Notes under the pieces: model-generated
Seen by the model: only the letters and a program-made list of their open reading frames with translations
Told to the model about the DNA's origin: nothing
The model's database searches: none
In this document: piece after piece, positions 18,301 through 31,800 of the stretch
Layout of the letters: every line of letters begins with the position of its first letter
How positions within the stretch are numbered: position 1 is the first letter of the stretch
Assembly (NCBI RefSeq): GCF_910596095.1
Contig: NC_056555.1
Coordinates: forward strand, 11,958,001-12,022,000
DNA: 64,000 nt
Source of the DNA: Thunnus maccoyii
Lineage: Eukaryota > Chordata > Actinopteri > Scombriformes > Scombridae
Direction: 5' to 3'
Program-made: the position numbers and the translations under genes

Positions 18301-21300
18301 ACCCTAACCCTAACCCTTGGGCACCACCATCTTCAAGTAAAATCCGAGAACTAGCTTGAACTCTAAGAGTTAAATCTAGTTTTGTATCTATCAATCATTA
18401 TTATAGATGTCCATTATAATCGTGCATGCTGGCACCAATGACATCCATAATCAGCAGTCTGAGCTACTTAAGTCCGACTTTGTGCGCTTATTCAAAACTC
18501 TGAACAAATCTGGGAATCACATTTACATATCCGGTCCAATCCCCACTTAGAGCTACCATGGCTGCACACTTGGCTCTCTGCGGCCTGCAACTTCCATAAG
18601 GTCTCCTACATTGACAATCTTAACCTTTTATGGAAACGCAGACAACTGTTCTACATTAAAATATTCAGGGGGCTAAAATGCTGCGTGCAAACATTTGATA
18701 CAGTACTGTCCACCCACGTGTTGCTCCATCAGGCAGCCAAAACAACCCCCCTTCCCGCTCACAGTGACCAGTCCATCTACTATTGACATCCCCAGTATCC
18801 TGTCCCCAGTGACAGTGGTCTTCCCTGGAAGTTTTCTGCTGCAAACATGCTAGGACCTGTCATCTGTCCTCTTACTCTCCCTTCTTTTTTTCACAACCAT
18901 TTCAAATAACTCCTCCACTGGACTCGACCATCCTAACCCCCCTCCTACGTTATGTGAGGCAATGTCCAATACTCATTTGGTCAGTTCCCTCTCGCCATCC
19001 TCTCCCCCTGGTGCCGTCCCTTACTCCCCCTGCGGGCCATCTGCTATTTCCACTCTCTCTGTGATTTGCAACAACAGATCCCCCCGCGGTTTTTCTTGAA
19101 AGCCTCGTAGGGGAGCAAATATGTGCAATTCACGTCCTGTTTGCTGTATGCCCGTTTCCTTTCCCTCTGCCCTGTCACCAAACAATTTTGGCCTCTTGAA
19201 TGTGAGATCTCTTAGCAATAAGTCCTTTATCATGGATTATTTTATTGTTTCTAATAATCTGGACTTTTTTATGATTACTGAGACATGGCTGTCACCAGGG
19301 GACACTGTTCCTGTACACTGTGATTTAGGCTACACCCCCTGATTTTGCATATTCTCGTATTCCCAGGTCTTCTGGAAGAGGGGTCTTGCTGTTTTTTATA
19401 AGTTTAAGTGCCATCCTGTTACTTGTGATGATTTTCTTTCCTTTTAAGTGTTAAGTTTCTTAATCACTGGCCTTGCCCACTTACTCTGCATCTTAATGTA
19501 TAGGCCTCCTTAATCAGTTTTATTTCTGAGTTTTCTGAGCTTTTATCTATTTTTATGCCTAAATATGCCAGGGTGCTTATTCTTGGTAATTGTAATATTC
19601 ATGTATGTTGTCCCTCCCAATCCCTCATCTCTCATATTTTAGATCTTATAGACTCTTTTAACCTCATTCAATCTATTAAAGGGGCCACACATTCTATGGG
19701 TCACACCCATAGACTTGGTTCTCTCATCTGGTTTATCTCTCAAGTGTCTTAATTTAGTTGATATGCTGGAAACTGGCCATGAAGCTGTTGTTTTTTAAAG
19801 TTTACCTAGCTCTCTATTCCTAGTCACCACCTTACAGCGCATTCTCAATGCTGGTTCTGCAGCTAAATTTTATGATGCTTTTAATTAATTCTGCTTTAAT
19901 TCCACTATATTTCTTCTCAATCCAGATGCGCTGTTAAATTCATTTAACGATCAGTGCTTATCCATCCTCGACCAAATTGCAGTGCTTTCAAACGAGGAAA
20001 CAAAAATCAAATAACCTCCCCTGGTTGAACGATCACACTCAAACTCACTTAAAACTGTAGAAAATTTGAATGTCATTGGAAGGTGATCGAGTCCAAATGA
20101 GCACATAACACTCTTAAAAACCGAATGTTAATTTATCAGGAAGCAGTTAAGGATTCAAGATTGACCTATTTCTCTGAATTGATATCCAGAAATCACCACA
20201 ATTATCATTAGTGGTCCCTCCACTTCTCTTTCTGTACTTGATGGTGAGCTGTCAGAAAAATTTCTCTCTCATTTTGTTAATAAGGTGGAGAATATCAGGT
20301 CCCAAATCCAGCCTGATCCTCACACTCTTTTTCTCATGTTAGTTCTGCCTCTTTTTCCCAGTTTCAACCCATCACAATTTTAGTGTTAGAGGATACAGTC
20401 TCCCATATGAGCTCCTCCTGTATCTCAGATATCATCCCCACTAAACTGGTCAAGGAAGTTTTTTCCACTGTTGGCCCTGTTATTTTGCAAGTTTTTAACA
20501 ATTCCCTGGCTTCTTTTTCTTTTCCAAACAGTTTCAAGCATGCTATTATTCACCCATTGCTAAAGAAACCTAATTTGGACCCCCTGTCTTGAAGTAACTA
20601 CAGACCAATCTCCAAATTGCCTTTTGTCTTTTTTATCTAAGGTTTTGGAGAAATTAATCTCATCCCAACTGATAAATTTTATGAATAATAATAGTGTTTT
20701 TAACTGTTTCCAATCTGGTTCTAGAGCACTTCTTAGTACCAAGACAGCTCTTGTTAAGGTTGCTTATGACCTACTGCTGACAGAAGTGACTGCTTGATTT
20801 GAGTTCTTTTAGATTTAAGTGGCGCATTTGATACAGTTGATCATGTTATCCTCTTACATCACTTGGAAACTTTCTCTCAGCTTATTACACTCATAGCTCT
20901 CCAACAGAACTTTTCTGTTGCTCTGGGTAATTCTGCTTCTTCGATGGCTCAGTTGAGTTGTGGTGTCCCTCAAGGTTCCGTTCTTGGCCCCCTTTCTGTT
21001 CTCTATATACATGCTGCCTCGCAGCCATGTTATTCAGAATCATTATGTGCTTAACCATTTTTATACTGATTATTTGCCATTAAAACCCACTGATCCTAGC
21101 AGCCTAGCAAATCGTACTGCTGTATCTCTAATATTAAATCCTGGATGTCCCGAAATTTCCTTAAATTTAATGATGATAAGTCTGGGGTCATTCTGTTTGG
21201 TCCCCGAAATTCCATCAGCTATTTTGGTGTTAATCTTGGTGATCTGTATTATAATATTGAGCAGGCTCCTAGAAATCAAGGGATAATATTTGATGCAAAC

Positions 21301-24300
21301 CTCTGTTTTGATGATCAAGTCAAAAATGTTTTTCAGTCATGTTTCTTTCAGCTAAAGATACTCTAAAATTAAGTAATTTTTATCAATTGTACATGCTTTT
21401 GTCTATTCTCGGCTTGATTAGTGCACTTTACATACTTAACATACGTGCTTCACTCAGGTATCAGCCAGGGCTCCCTTCCCCGTCTCCAAATGGTACAAAA
21501 CAATGCTGTTCAACTTATTACCCGGACAAAAAGGCATGAGCACATTACCCCCAGTGGTTGTCTCCCTACACAGGCTCCCTTTTAGATTTTGCATTGATTT
21601 TTAAAATTTTATCGCTCACTTCTAAAGGCTTTAAATGGCTTTGCACCTACATACATCTCTGATTTATTGACCTGGTATATGCCCTCTTGGCCATTAAGAT
21701 CTGTAGATGGAGCCCTGCTGGTTACTCGCAGGTCACGGTTTGTGACTTAGGGTGATTGGGCTTTTGCTATAAGAGCTCCCATACTATGGAACTCTCTGCT
21801 TGCTGAACTCAGACACACTAAATTGTAGCTTTTCTCTTTGTGAAAGCTTTTGGAAATGTTTGATATATGTTTTTATTTATTTGATCTAATTCATTTTATT
21901 GTCTTTACTTACTTTTTGTCTGCCTTTGTTACTTTGTAACATTTTTAAGAAAATTCCTATATAAATAAAGTTGTTATTATTATTATTATTGTTATTATTA
22001 TTATTGTTATTATCATTATTATTTGTATAGTGTTTTTTTGGGGAAGGGGTGGGGTAAATTGATGCATGGATGATGGACATGAAATGACAACAGTTGCACT
22101 ATTACTTTGGTGTTGGTCAACCAAACCTCAGTTTTTTTAGAGCAGGGCTGAGAACACTTACTGTTCACTTTTTCCTCTCGCATTGATGGTTCGTGCTTCC
22201 AAACCTTTAAGTTCTTCTAAGTCGCTTTCAAAACACTAATCCCGCAATGGGAAGTTTATTCGCTAACTCCAAATGTAATCAGTGCCCAGTGATAGATTGT
22301 TTTAGTAGTTCTAAACATGCTTATTCACCAGTGACTGATTGTTTGTGTAGTTCATTTTCTGGCCTGTCAGTCATTTGGCAGGCTGCGGCAGTTGGCTTGA
22401 GACACACGCACACAATTCAGGCTGCAGAAATAGGTTACGCACTTAGTGTGCATTTGCCTTGGCAGACGCAGAGGAAATTGCATTCTTGCTTCTTTTTTTT
22501 TCAGTATTCCCACTAAAGTCCATTTCTGTTTCTCTTACCCTTGGAATTTGCCATTTGACTATAAAACAAATCTTTTCCCATCATACATTTGGATGGGGTT
22601 ATTAACAAGGAAATATGCTCATTTTCCTCTGAAAACAATCACAGGAATTACACAGGCTTTGGTGATCAATTTTTGGCTAACCTGCCAGCAGTGCTCCTAG
22701 TCTCTGTTAATTGTTCTCATTACAGAGTTATTAATTCTTACCACTTCATAGCCTGTTGACTGCAATGGCAATATACAAAAGTTGTTTTTCACACCGAGTC
22801 AAACCTTTCTGTTTGTGTCCATTTTTGCAGCTTAGTTACAGCTTAAATCCTGGATCATGCCTGGGAAATATGGCTATGGAAAGTAGATGAGAAAGTATCT
22901 CATCTGTATTGACAAGGTGGACTAAGGAAAAGCATCTTACCGCTTACTGCTTCAGTGGACCTGCCAATGTAGTTCTGATATGATGCCCTTTTCCTTTTAA
23001 GTTTAACTTACATTGCTTATATTTTATGCTAATACCAGTTTAATGGTACTGCTTTGGTTAATACTATATTGACCTTAATTAAATTCAGTTTCATTACTGT
23101 TGAGTATTTACAGTATTAAAGGGGACATCAAATGCTTTTTGTGATTTTCTGCTATTTTGATACTGTTATGATGTCAGATATCTATGTCAAACATGGTACC
23201 AAAACCTAAGGTGAACATGTAAAAATGCTCCTAGAAAGTCAAAGCCCAGGGATCGGCCTGCTCTGATGCTTCGTTTACAATGTTACCTCTACTTCCTCCC
23301 TGTGATGACATCAGACGTCAATAGGTAGCCCTTGTTCTTAAGGTTATTGCTAAAGTAGTTTTGTTTGTGTGTCCATTTCAAGGAAAGAATGAGAAAAAAA
23401 GTGAAATTCTACCACTACTGTTTGTTTATGTAGCTTCCTGAGCTGCCAGAACTCGGCTGAGATGCAGCTTCAGAACTAACCAATAAGAACAGAGAGGGCT
23501 CACTGGGAGGGGGGGGGCTTAAAGAGACGGGAGCTAAAACAGCCTGTTTCAGACAGAGGCTGAGCTGAGGGGCTGCATACAGAGCCAATATGAGTGAAAT
23601 AAGGACGAAAGTGAAATAAGGAGTTTTTTTTCGTTTACTGTAAATCATGCAATGATATACCAGTAGAGTCCCAGAAAATAAATATACAGTTAGACCTGGA
23701 AATCTGCATGTGCCCCCTTTAATACAACTCAATGAAATATCTAGTGATCATGACAACCCCAGTGTGTGCAAGTGTCCTTGGAAGAGTTCATGAATGAGTA
23801 ACGGTACCAACACACATTCTTGAATGTCAGATTCAGCATTACACACACACACACACACACACGCACACACACACTCACTCACACACTCACTCACACTGTA
23901 TACTGATGTGTATAATGTATAATGAGGTGTACTTTGACTTTGAGTGACCTAGTACATCCTTTTCCTGCACACAAACACTCTGATGGGCACTAAGCGTTAC
24001 TGTCAGTCTGTTCTGGATGACAGAAAACTCGCCAGCAATGCAAGGTCATGACGACATGCACCCATACGCAGACACCCACACATTCTCAGATTTTTTTTTC
24101 CCCCCTCATGATCTTATACAAACACACACATCCCACCTCCTCTCAGTGAGTCTGGTTAAGCTCCTTGCTAATAAGTGCTATGATTTCTGTCAGCAGAGCT
24201 TGTTTGGGTACTGGAAGATTAGCTTCTCAAAGCTTAGCCAAAAGAGATAATAGCTGTTTTCCATTGGACATATTGGTTTTTCTCCATATTTGTATTAATC

Positions 24301-25820
24301 ATGAATATTTGTTGAGTGGGCGGGGGTTGTCTAGTTGCATGCATGTTTATTAACTCAAGGCACAATGTTTGCAAGCACACAGGATGCTAGCTAGTGTGAA
24401 TAGATTGCCAGTTTTAGTTGTCTCTTTCTGACTGTGTGATTATAGCATACATAAAGTAATCATCCATGTGTCTGTAGTAGATTGTGCTCCAAGCCAGTGA
24501 TAGTAGTGACAACAGTGTGACAACAAGTGATATATATTTTTGCACCTGAAGCAGCTCTAAACCTACATTTTGATATTGAGCGCCATGCCACTATAGCTGG
24601 CAGTTGTGTGTAGGAGTTGACATCAAATAGTATACACAACATGAAACATTGTAGACTGTTAGTCTGGCAAACAGGATATGTCAAGATATTCCGTTTAGGA
24701 AATTGTGATCTGCATTTGTTTACTACTTTCTGCAATTTAAATAATCGATTCATTGAGAAAATGAAAAGTTAATTAATTGAAAATGAGAATAAGTTAGTTG
24801 AAAGATACTTGTAATAGAGACCAATGTAAATAAATTTACTTTCAACTGTTTTCCATAGTATGTGAATGTGCATAGGAATGGGAGACTGTACTTAAAATGA
24901 CTTAAAACAATGAATCCATGACTGCTCACCGGAAAGAGTTAATAAGTAGCAAATGTTGTCCAGCAAAAAAAGTTGCATTTAAGGAAATCCTCTCATTATG
25001 TATCTTTACGTTGCATAATGCTAGTTCCTCATTGTGTTAGCATGAAATAACTGAACCAATGATCTGTCTGATGATGTAAACAGCTAAACTGACCAACATG
25101 CCACTCAAAAATATGCTCCATTCGTCTCTGATTATGTTTGTGTCTGTTCTGGAAATAAATCTTGGTCTCTGCTCTTCGTGTCTGTTTCAGAGATGCTCAT
25201 CCACAGCCAGTTTCCAGCGCTGGAGGAATTTTGTCTTGTTGTCTGCCATGTCTGCAATCAGGTGGTCACTCCTCAGGGCTTCCTCACACACTATGGTAAG
25301 AGACACATATGGAGACCCCTCGGGGCATACTCACACACAACAGGGTTACATCATACACTTCAGTGAAATACATATAGACCCACACAAACCTCAGAGAATC
25401 ACCAGTCGTCATGCAGAGATGTGGAACAAGCATGCTCAGACACATTCAAATCAATACAATACTTCCTATTTATCCCTGCAGGAGACTTTGAAACATAACC
25501 TCCCAGCAACTTGTACTCAATGTAAACAAACACTGCACATTGATGCCTGAAAATACTCAGGCTGAGAGCCGGCTGATAATAGCGGGAAAACACTAAATAA
25601 TTTATAGAATATTCAACCAGATGTAGAATTGTGCAAAAGCCTCTTTATCTAAGACATAAGTATATGAACAAAGCCAATTATGAAAATAGCCATCGCTTCT
25701 CTCAGGATAATGTAACAAAGCTTTGAAAATTGGAGCTCTTGTACTCCTAAGCTAAAAGAGAACAAAAAGAATTTTTGACAAGCTGTTGCTGCAGAGTTTT
25801 TACGTAGAATTGTTGTGAAC

Positions 25821-25853
<33 letters not shown>

Positions 25854-28800
25854 TTAGAAAGAAGAGTAATTGTGGACAAGTCTTCAGAAATGCTTTAAGG
25901 GACAAATATACATATGATACACACACACTGCTCAGCGGTATATACTTATACACTTATTTATATGCTGATATCTTACACATTGTGACATTTGTTGCCATGG
26001 AAACTATAATCTTCAGCTACAAACTTAATTGACCTAGTAGACGTGTTGCTCAGACACTCATCAGTGGTTATCCCTTATATTAAATGTCAAAGCAAAAGTA
26101 CTAAAATTAAAATTTAGATTAAAGTATGGATTTTTAAAAGGAAAACATGTAGGAGGCGTTCATCATTTTAGAGTGTTTGTTGTTGAAACGGTTGCGCTGT
26201 TATCCTGACTCTCATTGGCTCTCCACCCTGTCCGTCTACCTCTTGTTTTTGCTTGATTGTGGCTCCACTGAGCGCGCTCGCATCTGCCTGCGAGCTGCTG
26301 CTGCTGCTGCTGCTGCTTCCTTCTGTTTGCGGCACGTGCACCAGTCTGAGCCGTCTGTTTGAGCTGGGGGGGCGGGGGGACGACACATGGTCATGCTTTA
26401 ATGAAAACGCGCACACACACACACACACAAACACACTCTGCTTCTCCCTGAGAGAAGAGAGGCCAGCGGAGTTGCATGCACACACATTCTCACTTTCTGT
26501 TTCTCAGCAGAAAGAGGTCAGTGGTATTGTGAGACTCACACACACTCACAGGCTCCTGGCAGCCACTGTTGTTTTGTCTCCCCCCCCCCCCTCCACCCCC
26601 CTTCTCTTGTTGGCAGCATTTCTGCTAACTGACACGCACACAGTCGGGTAACAACAGGTCTAAAACATGCACACACTAATACAGCCAGTAGTAGTGGGAG
26701 CTCCTCATAAAACAAAACAATCCTCAGGCCACAATAAGATAACAATCAAGCATTGCATGCCAACTAGTTGAAAAGTTTCATCACATATTTTTATGTTTAT
26801 TATCATTTTAGTGCAATGACCTAGAAGTCATAATGTCCATCTACTATAGTTGATTCATTCTTAAATTTGAAGCATTATATGCAATACTACTCTGTGTCAA
26901 GACATGATAAAAGCTCCTCCTGACCCCTGCTGAGTGCTTTGCCGCTAGGAACTGGCCCTGCCAAGATATTCTTATGATGATTTATGCATTTCCTCCCATT
27001 GTTGCACATTTCCATCATGTCACTGAAGCATCCTCACAAGTATAGTGCCATTGTTCCCCACTGGGGATTTCACATTAGATGTTGTGACCCTGTGTAGCAT
27101 TTTTATTCATTGCAGTGGCATTTGTGTGTATCCATCATGAATTTGCTTTCATGGTTGACCTGTGCATCGAATCCGCAGTGAGGCCTTACATATACAGAAA
27201 TGCATGCATGCACAAACTCACACAGACACACACACACTCATTCAAGAGGGGGTTGTAGGTGCCTCAGGGGGTCAGTGGCTCCTAGTTATACATGCCCAGT
27301 TTGCTGCTCAGTGTGGCTGTGTGTGAAGAAGAGGGTGGTCCTAACTTGAAGCAAGGATTTATAGCAGAATAGATGTTTAATATGTGCTGTTCAAAAATGT
27401 TAAGATATATGTTATACATCAGAGACTTGTCCCATTTAGTGGACTTGTTTATTTAAATCTCCATAGAGTAAGGGGAAGCATTTATATTCTTAGCATAAGT
27501 TGCCCCAGTGGGATGCCAGATAAATCCCTCACCCTGGCAGTGTCGCTATCATGCTCCATCCAGTGAGTTTGTAAAGAGAAAGTGTGCAAAGAAGTAGTTT
27601 TTAATGCTTGTGAGTGAACCTCAAAGCTCATTATGGACAGACTAGGATGTTATTGTAACAGTTTACCAATGTAGATGTATGATGTTTGTTACATTGAACA
27701 AATTGCAGTCAAGGAAAGATGGATAGTACCAATCTTTTGAGCAATACGTTCAAATGATTTTCTCTTGCTTTTGAAGCCGTGTGTTTGGATAAAGCAGCAC
27801 TCCACACCATGTTTCACATATTTCAGCATTTCCTTCCAATTCTCTCATTTGCTACGATTTCCTCTCTCCGGTCTCAGTCTGTCTCTGCTAAACACTCTCT
27901 GCTGGTGGCCTGCTGCGTGCGAGTAGGTCCAGCACATGATGAAAGGGTCGCGGTTTTGCTCGTTGGTAGGAGTGTCTGCCTCTCTCTGCTCGACCTTCAA
28001 CTTTTCTCTGTAGCGTCGGATTAATTGAGCTCAAAGGCAGATCGAAGGCACACTCGGCTTCCTTTCAGTTTCGTTTCACTCCTTCACTAACTTATAAGTG
28101 TTTGTGCCGCTCGGTGCCTCCGTGTCTGAGTCTGTTGTTGTGTAAGTACGTGTGTTGTTCATTTTCACATGATGTTTAGCTGTTGTTGGAAAGTTTTGCT
28201 CTTAACCACAGAAGTTCTGCTCAGTTTGGTTTGCTGGTGGTAGTTTTACTCATTCCACTGTTGTGTTATTGTTATTGTGGTTTGGCTGTGTCTGAACCAT
28301 TAGTTGAGGGTAGGGGCCAATTATAATGCCAGCTTCTACTGCACATCAGAGGTAGTATCTTTACTTTTTAAGTTTGTATTAGTTTAAGAATGGCAAAGTA
28401 AGTAAAATGCACCAAAATGTTTTTATTTACCTCATCTCACTATCAAAGTTCAGTCAGAAGACATAACATTTTGCATATATAAAGAAGAAAATGAATATAC
28501 AGGTGATAGTGGAAGGTCCAATTAATGAGCCAGTGACTGAGAACAAAGCAGGTCTTATTAGTTTTGTTTATATGGATCCAAAACCCTTTTTTTTCTTTTT
28601 TTTTGCTTAAAAAATGATAAGCAATTATTTATAAGTACATGATAATAACACTGTAAAAACTCTGCCAAAGTTTTCACTGCCATGTCAATTGCACATTGAA
28701 CAAATGTGAGGCTACTGGTCTCTTGTAAAATTTTGAAGCCTATGCATATAATGGCAGCAATACCAAACTCAGAACAAATGTTACATAGTCTCTTATCTGC

Positions 28801-31800
28801 AAATATTTCCAAAAATATTGTTTACCTGTAAGGCCTCAAGGCAAACTGTCTTTGTGCAGATAGATTTTCAATAGTACCACTAGAATGCTCCACTGCTCAC
28901 AATATACTCTTGTTTTGCCAGTACAACTTGCAGCATGGATGGCTGAGAGTTTTCATACACGTTTCTTTTAATTTTCTCAGATCTGTTTTTTCTCTCTTCC
29001 TCACTCCCCTGCTCCTCTCTCAATGTAAACAAACCCAGCTGAGCTCTGAGAGCCTCTGCTTTCTCCTCATGCGAATAGTCCACACACAGGATGAGCCAGC
29101 AGCCAATCAGCAGCCAGCTGGGCTGTCAGCATTGCCATAACGACAGGCAGGCAGGAGAGCGTAGTAGCAAGGGTGCCCTTGTGGTCGAGTGGCTTAGTGA
29201 CCTTGCCTGGGCAGCCGTCCATGTGTTGTAAATCAGTATGGTTAGCTCCCAACTGGCTCTTTACTCACTGGATGAGGTCTGTTCCAAAACACAATATATC
29301 GGTGTCTGTATGGGGGGGAGAATAACTCTCCCATCAGAAGTTGTTCAGAACAAACTGTTCTAATCCTATCAATACCTGAACTTTTATATTTTGTCATTTT
29401 GCAGGATCGCAGTCTTCCTCAAATAGTAATTTTCATTTTGGAATATAAGTCATTTTTCAAAAAGCAATTTCTCCTTTTGTGCTGAATAAAAAAGAAACAG
29501 TAACAGGAATCCAAATGAAGCAAAGAAAACAAAACATGCAACAGAGGTTGACTTTGGACCCAAAGTCACAAGTACATGATGTATTTGGCTTAGCCCTTTA
29601 ACCACAAGAGCACATTTGAGATCATATTTCTTTAGATTTATTGTTTACCTTGTTCCTAGCTGGCAAAATATGAAAATGCTGAAATCACACACATACAGGA
29701 AAACACACACAGGCAGTTTTCCACAGTCCATTTCTACAGTGCAGCTTCATTGAACTGTTCAGCTGAGTTGACTAAAACGGTGTGTGTCTAACGTGTGAAA
29801 CTGTGTGAAATAATTTGTGATTTAATGTGTGAAATTGTCACCATTGTAGCTGCATACCTGCGAATGTGGCTTCGGACTTTGATCCTGATACTCTGTATAC
29901 AGCTGCCTTCCAGTGGCCTATTTACACACCTGCCCCACACACACACTCACACACACACTCATACGCAAATTTATCTTCTTACAAAGTGCTCTTACATAGA
30001 CGTACTACACACAGAGACAGGCACGCATATACAAAAACACACGTACACTTACAGTATATAAGTTCTCAATGTGATATCATACCCACACACACCTGTTCGA
30101 CATATGCATGCATCAGCTAATCTCTTAAATACACACAGACATGCATTGTACACAGACTGTCTTCCAGTCACCTGCAGCACACTTTCATGTAAACTCATGC
30201 ACTCAGTGCAAACACACGGTGTCGGTCAGTCTGTCGCCCAGCCCCTGCTGTTCCAACAGGCTTGCTGTTAGTAGCCTACTACTACACTCATTAACAGGGT
30301 TGTTCGACATAACACACACACACACTTATAGTCCCTCATGCTGCTTATTGGCTAAGCAGGACATCAGCGCTACTTGGTCAGGAGTTTTTTACATTACAGT
30401 ACACTTAGGACACTCGTATTAAAATTATACTGCAGGTGTTTTGAGTTTTATTAATCTTCTCATCTAGCTCTGCAGTAAAAGATATATAGAGACTTTTTTA
30501 ATTTTTTTTTACAGTTATGTAAGTTTTCTGTGAGCTGTATGGAGGAGTCTGTTTCCACAAGTGCACATTTGTATACTACATAGTTTGTCAGTGAATGAGC
30601 CTCCATGTACATATATAGTCATGTACAATAATATTTGCATATATGTTTCCAAGATGAATGATAATGACCCAGACACAGTTATCTGCCGAATGACACGTAG
30701 CTGCATTTGGTCTGTTTTTCAAAGTAAATCTTCAGAGTGTCAGGACTTAAATCTGACCAAGCTTTTAGTGACTTTTCAGTTTAGCTGTCTCTATTTTCTA
30801 CCTGAGCTCTTATCATTTCTCTGCTCCTTGCTGTGTAAGATTTGCTTCTTATCAGTGGGCAGGAAATTCAACATACCACAAGGGCCGGTCTCATCCCAAA
30901 ATTAACAGCTGCTTTTCACCGCTTTATCTATCAGTTGAAACTTGCTAGGTCTTGCAGCTGTTAGATGATAAGAAAGGAGCCATAATGTTTGTTTTGAATC
31001 ATGAACACAATTATAAATAAAGTGTTGCATATGATTTGTGTGCACTCTTGCAGAGTTTTTTTTTTTTCCCCCTACCTCGTTTCTCTGTGTTTATGACGTG
31101 TTCAACCCTCTGTTTTCATTCAGGTAGCCGGGGTGTAGTTTCCCTGTGAGACAGACAGAGAGAGAGACAGACAGTCCTGGACCACAACCCCCACCCCCCC
31201 ACATTCCCTCCCCACTTTGCTCCCACAAAGACATGCATAGCAAGAACCGTAAGTGTGAGCTCCTTTCCTCTCCTCCTTTCTCCCCGTAGTCTCGTAATTT
31301 ATTCCCTCTACGTTTTCCCTTCTGCTGTGTCTCAGCATCCGTTCACTTGTGTATTCTGATCAGATCTGGGTCAAAAGGTATTTATAATTGTTGGCTCTTG
31401 TTAGAACGCGCATAGTAGCAGATCGGTGGATGTCTGAAGTTTCTCAGTCATCCAGGTCATGGTTATCCAAGGAGGGTAGGGTTAGGACTGATGAAGTCCC
31501 TCGGATGAGAGGCGAAACACCTTCAAGTATCTCCAACCAAGTCCAGTTGCCCTCGATTCAACCCTCCTTGGACAGATTAGTGGAGTTTATCGGACAAGGA
31601 CACCTCAGATGGTGTCGGGGAAGTTGCTAATTAGAGAAAAGTACACTTAATTGATTTGTAAATACTTAATAGCTTTTTGTGAAAAAGTTCTGGCACAGAT
31701 TTGCTCTCTCTTGCGCTACAACACATCCATCTGGCACCTAAGCAGAGTACAAAAAAACAAGTAGTTGTAAATACCAAACTGCATTACACTCATTACAAGG

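Noticed and set aside
24460..24800. Fourth copy of the TAGGGCTGCAAC MITE
   Set aside because: Only AATCGATTCATTGAGAAAAT resembles the family and neither terminus is present, so it is too weak to call.
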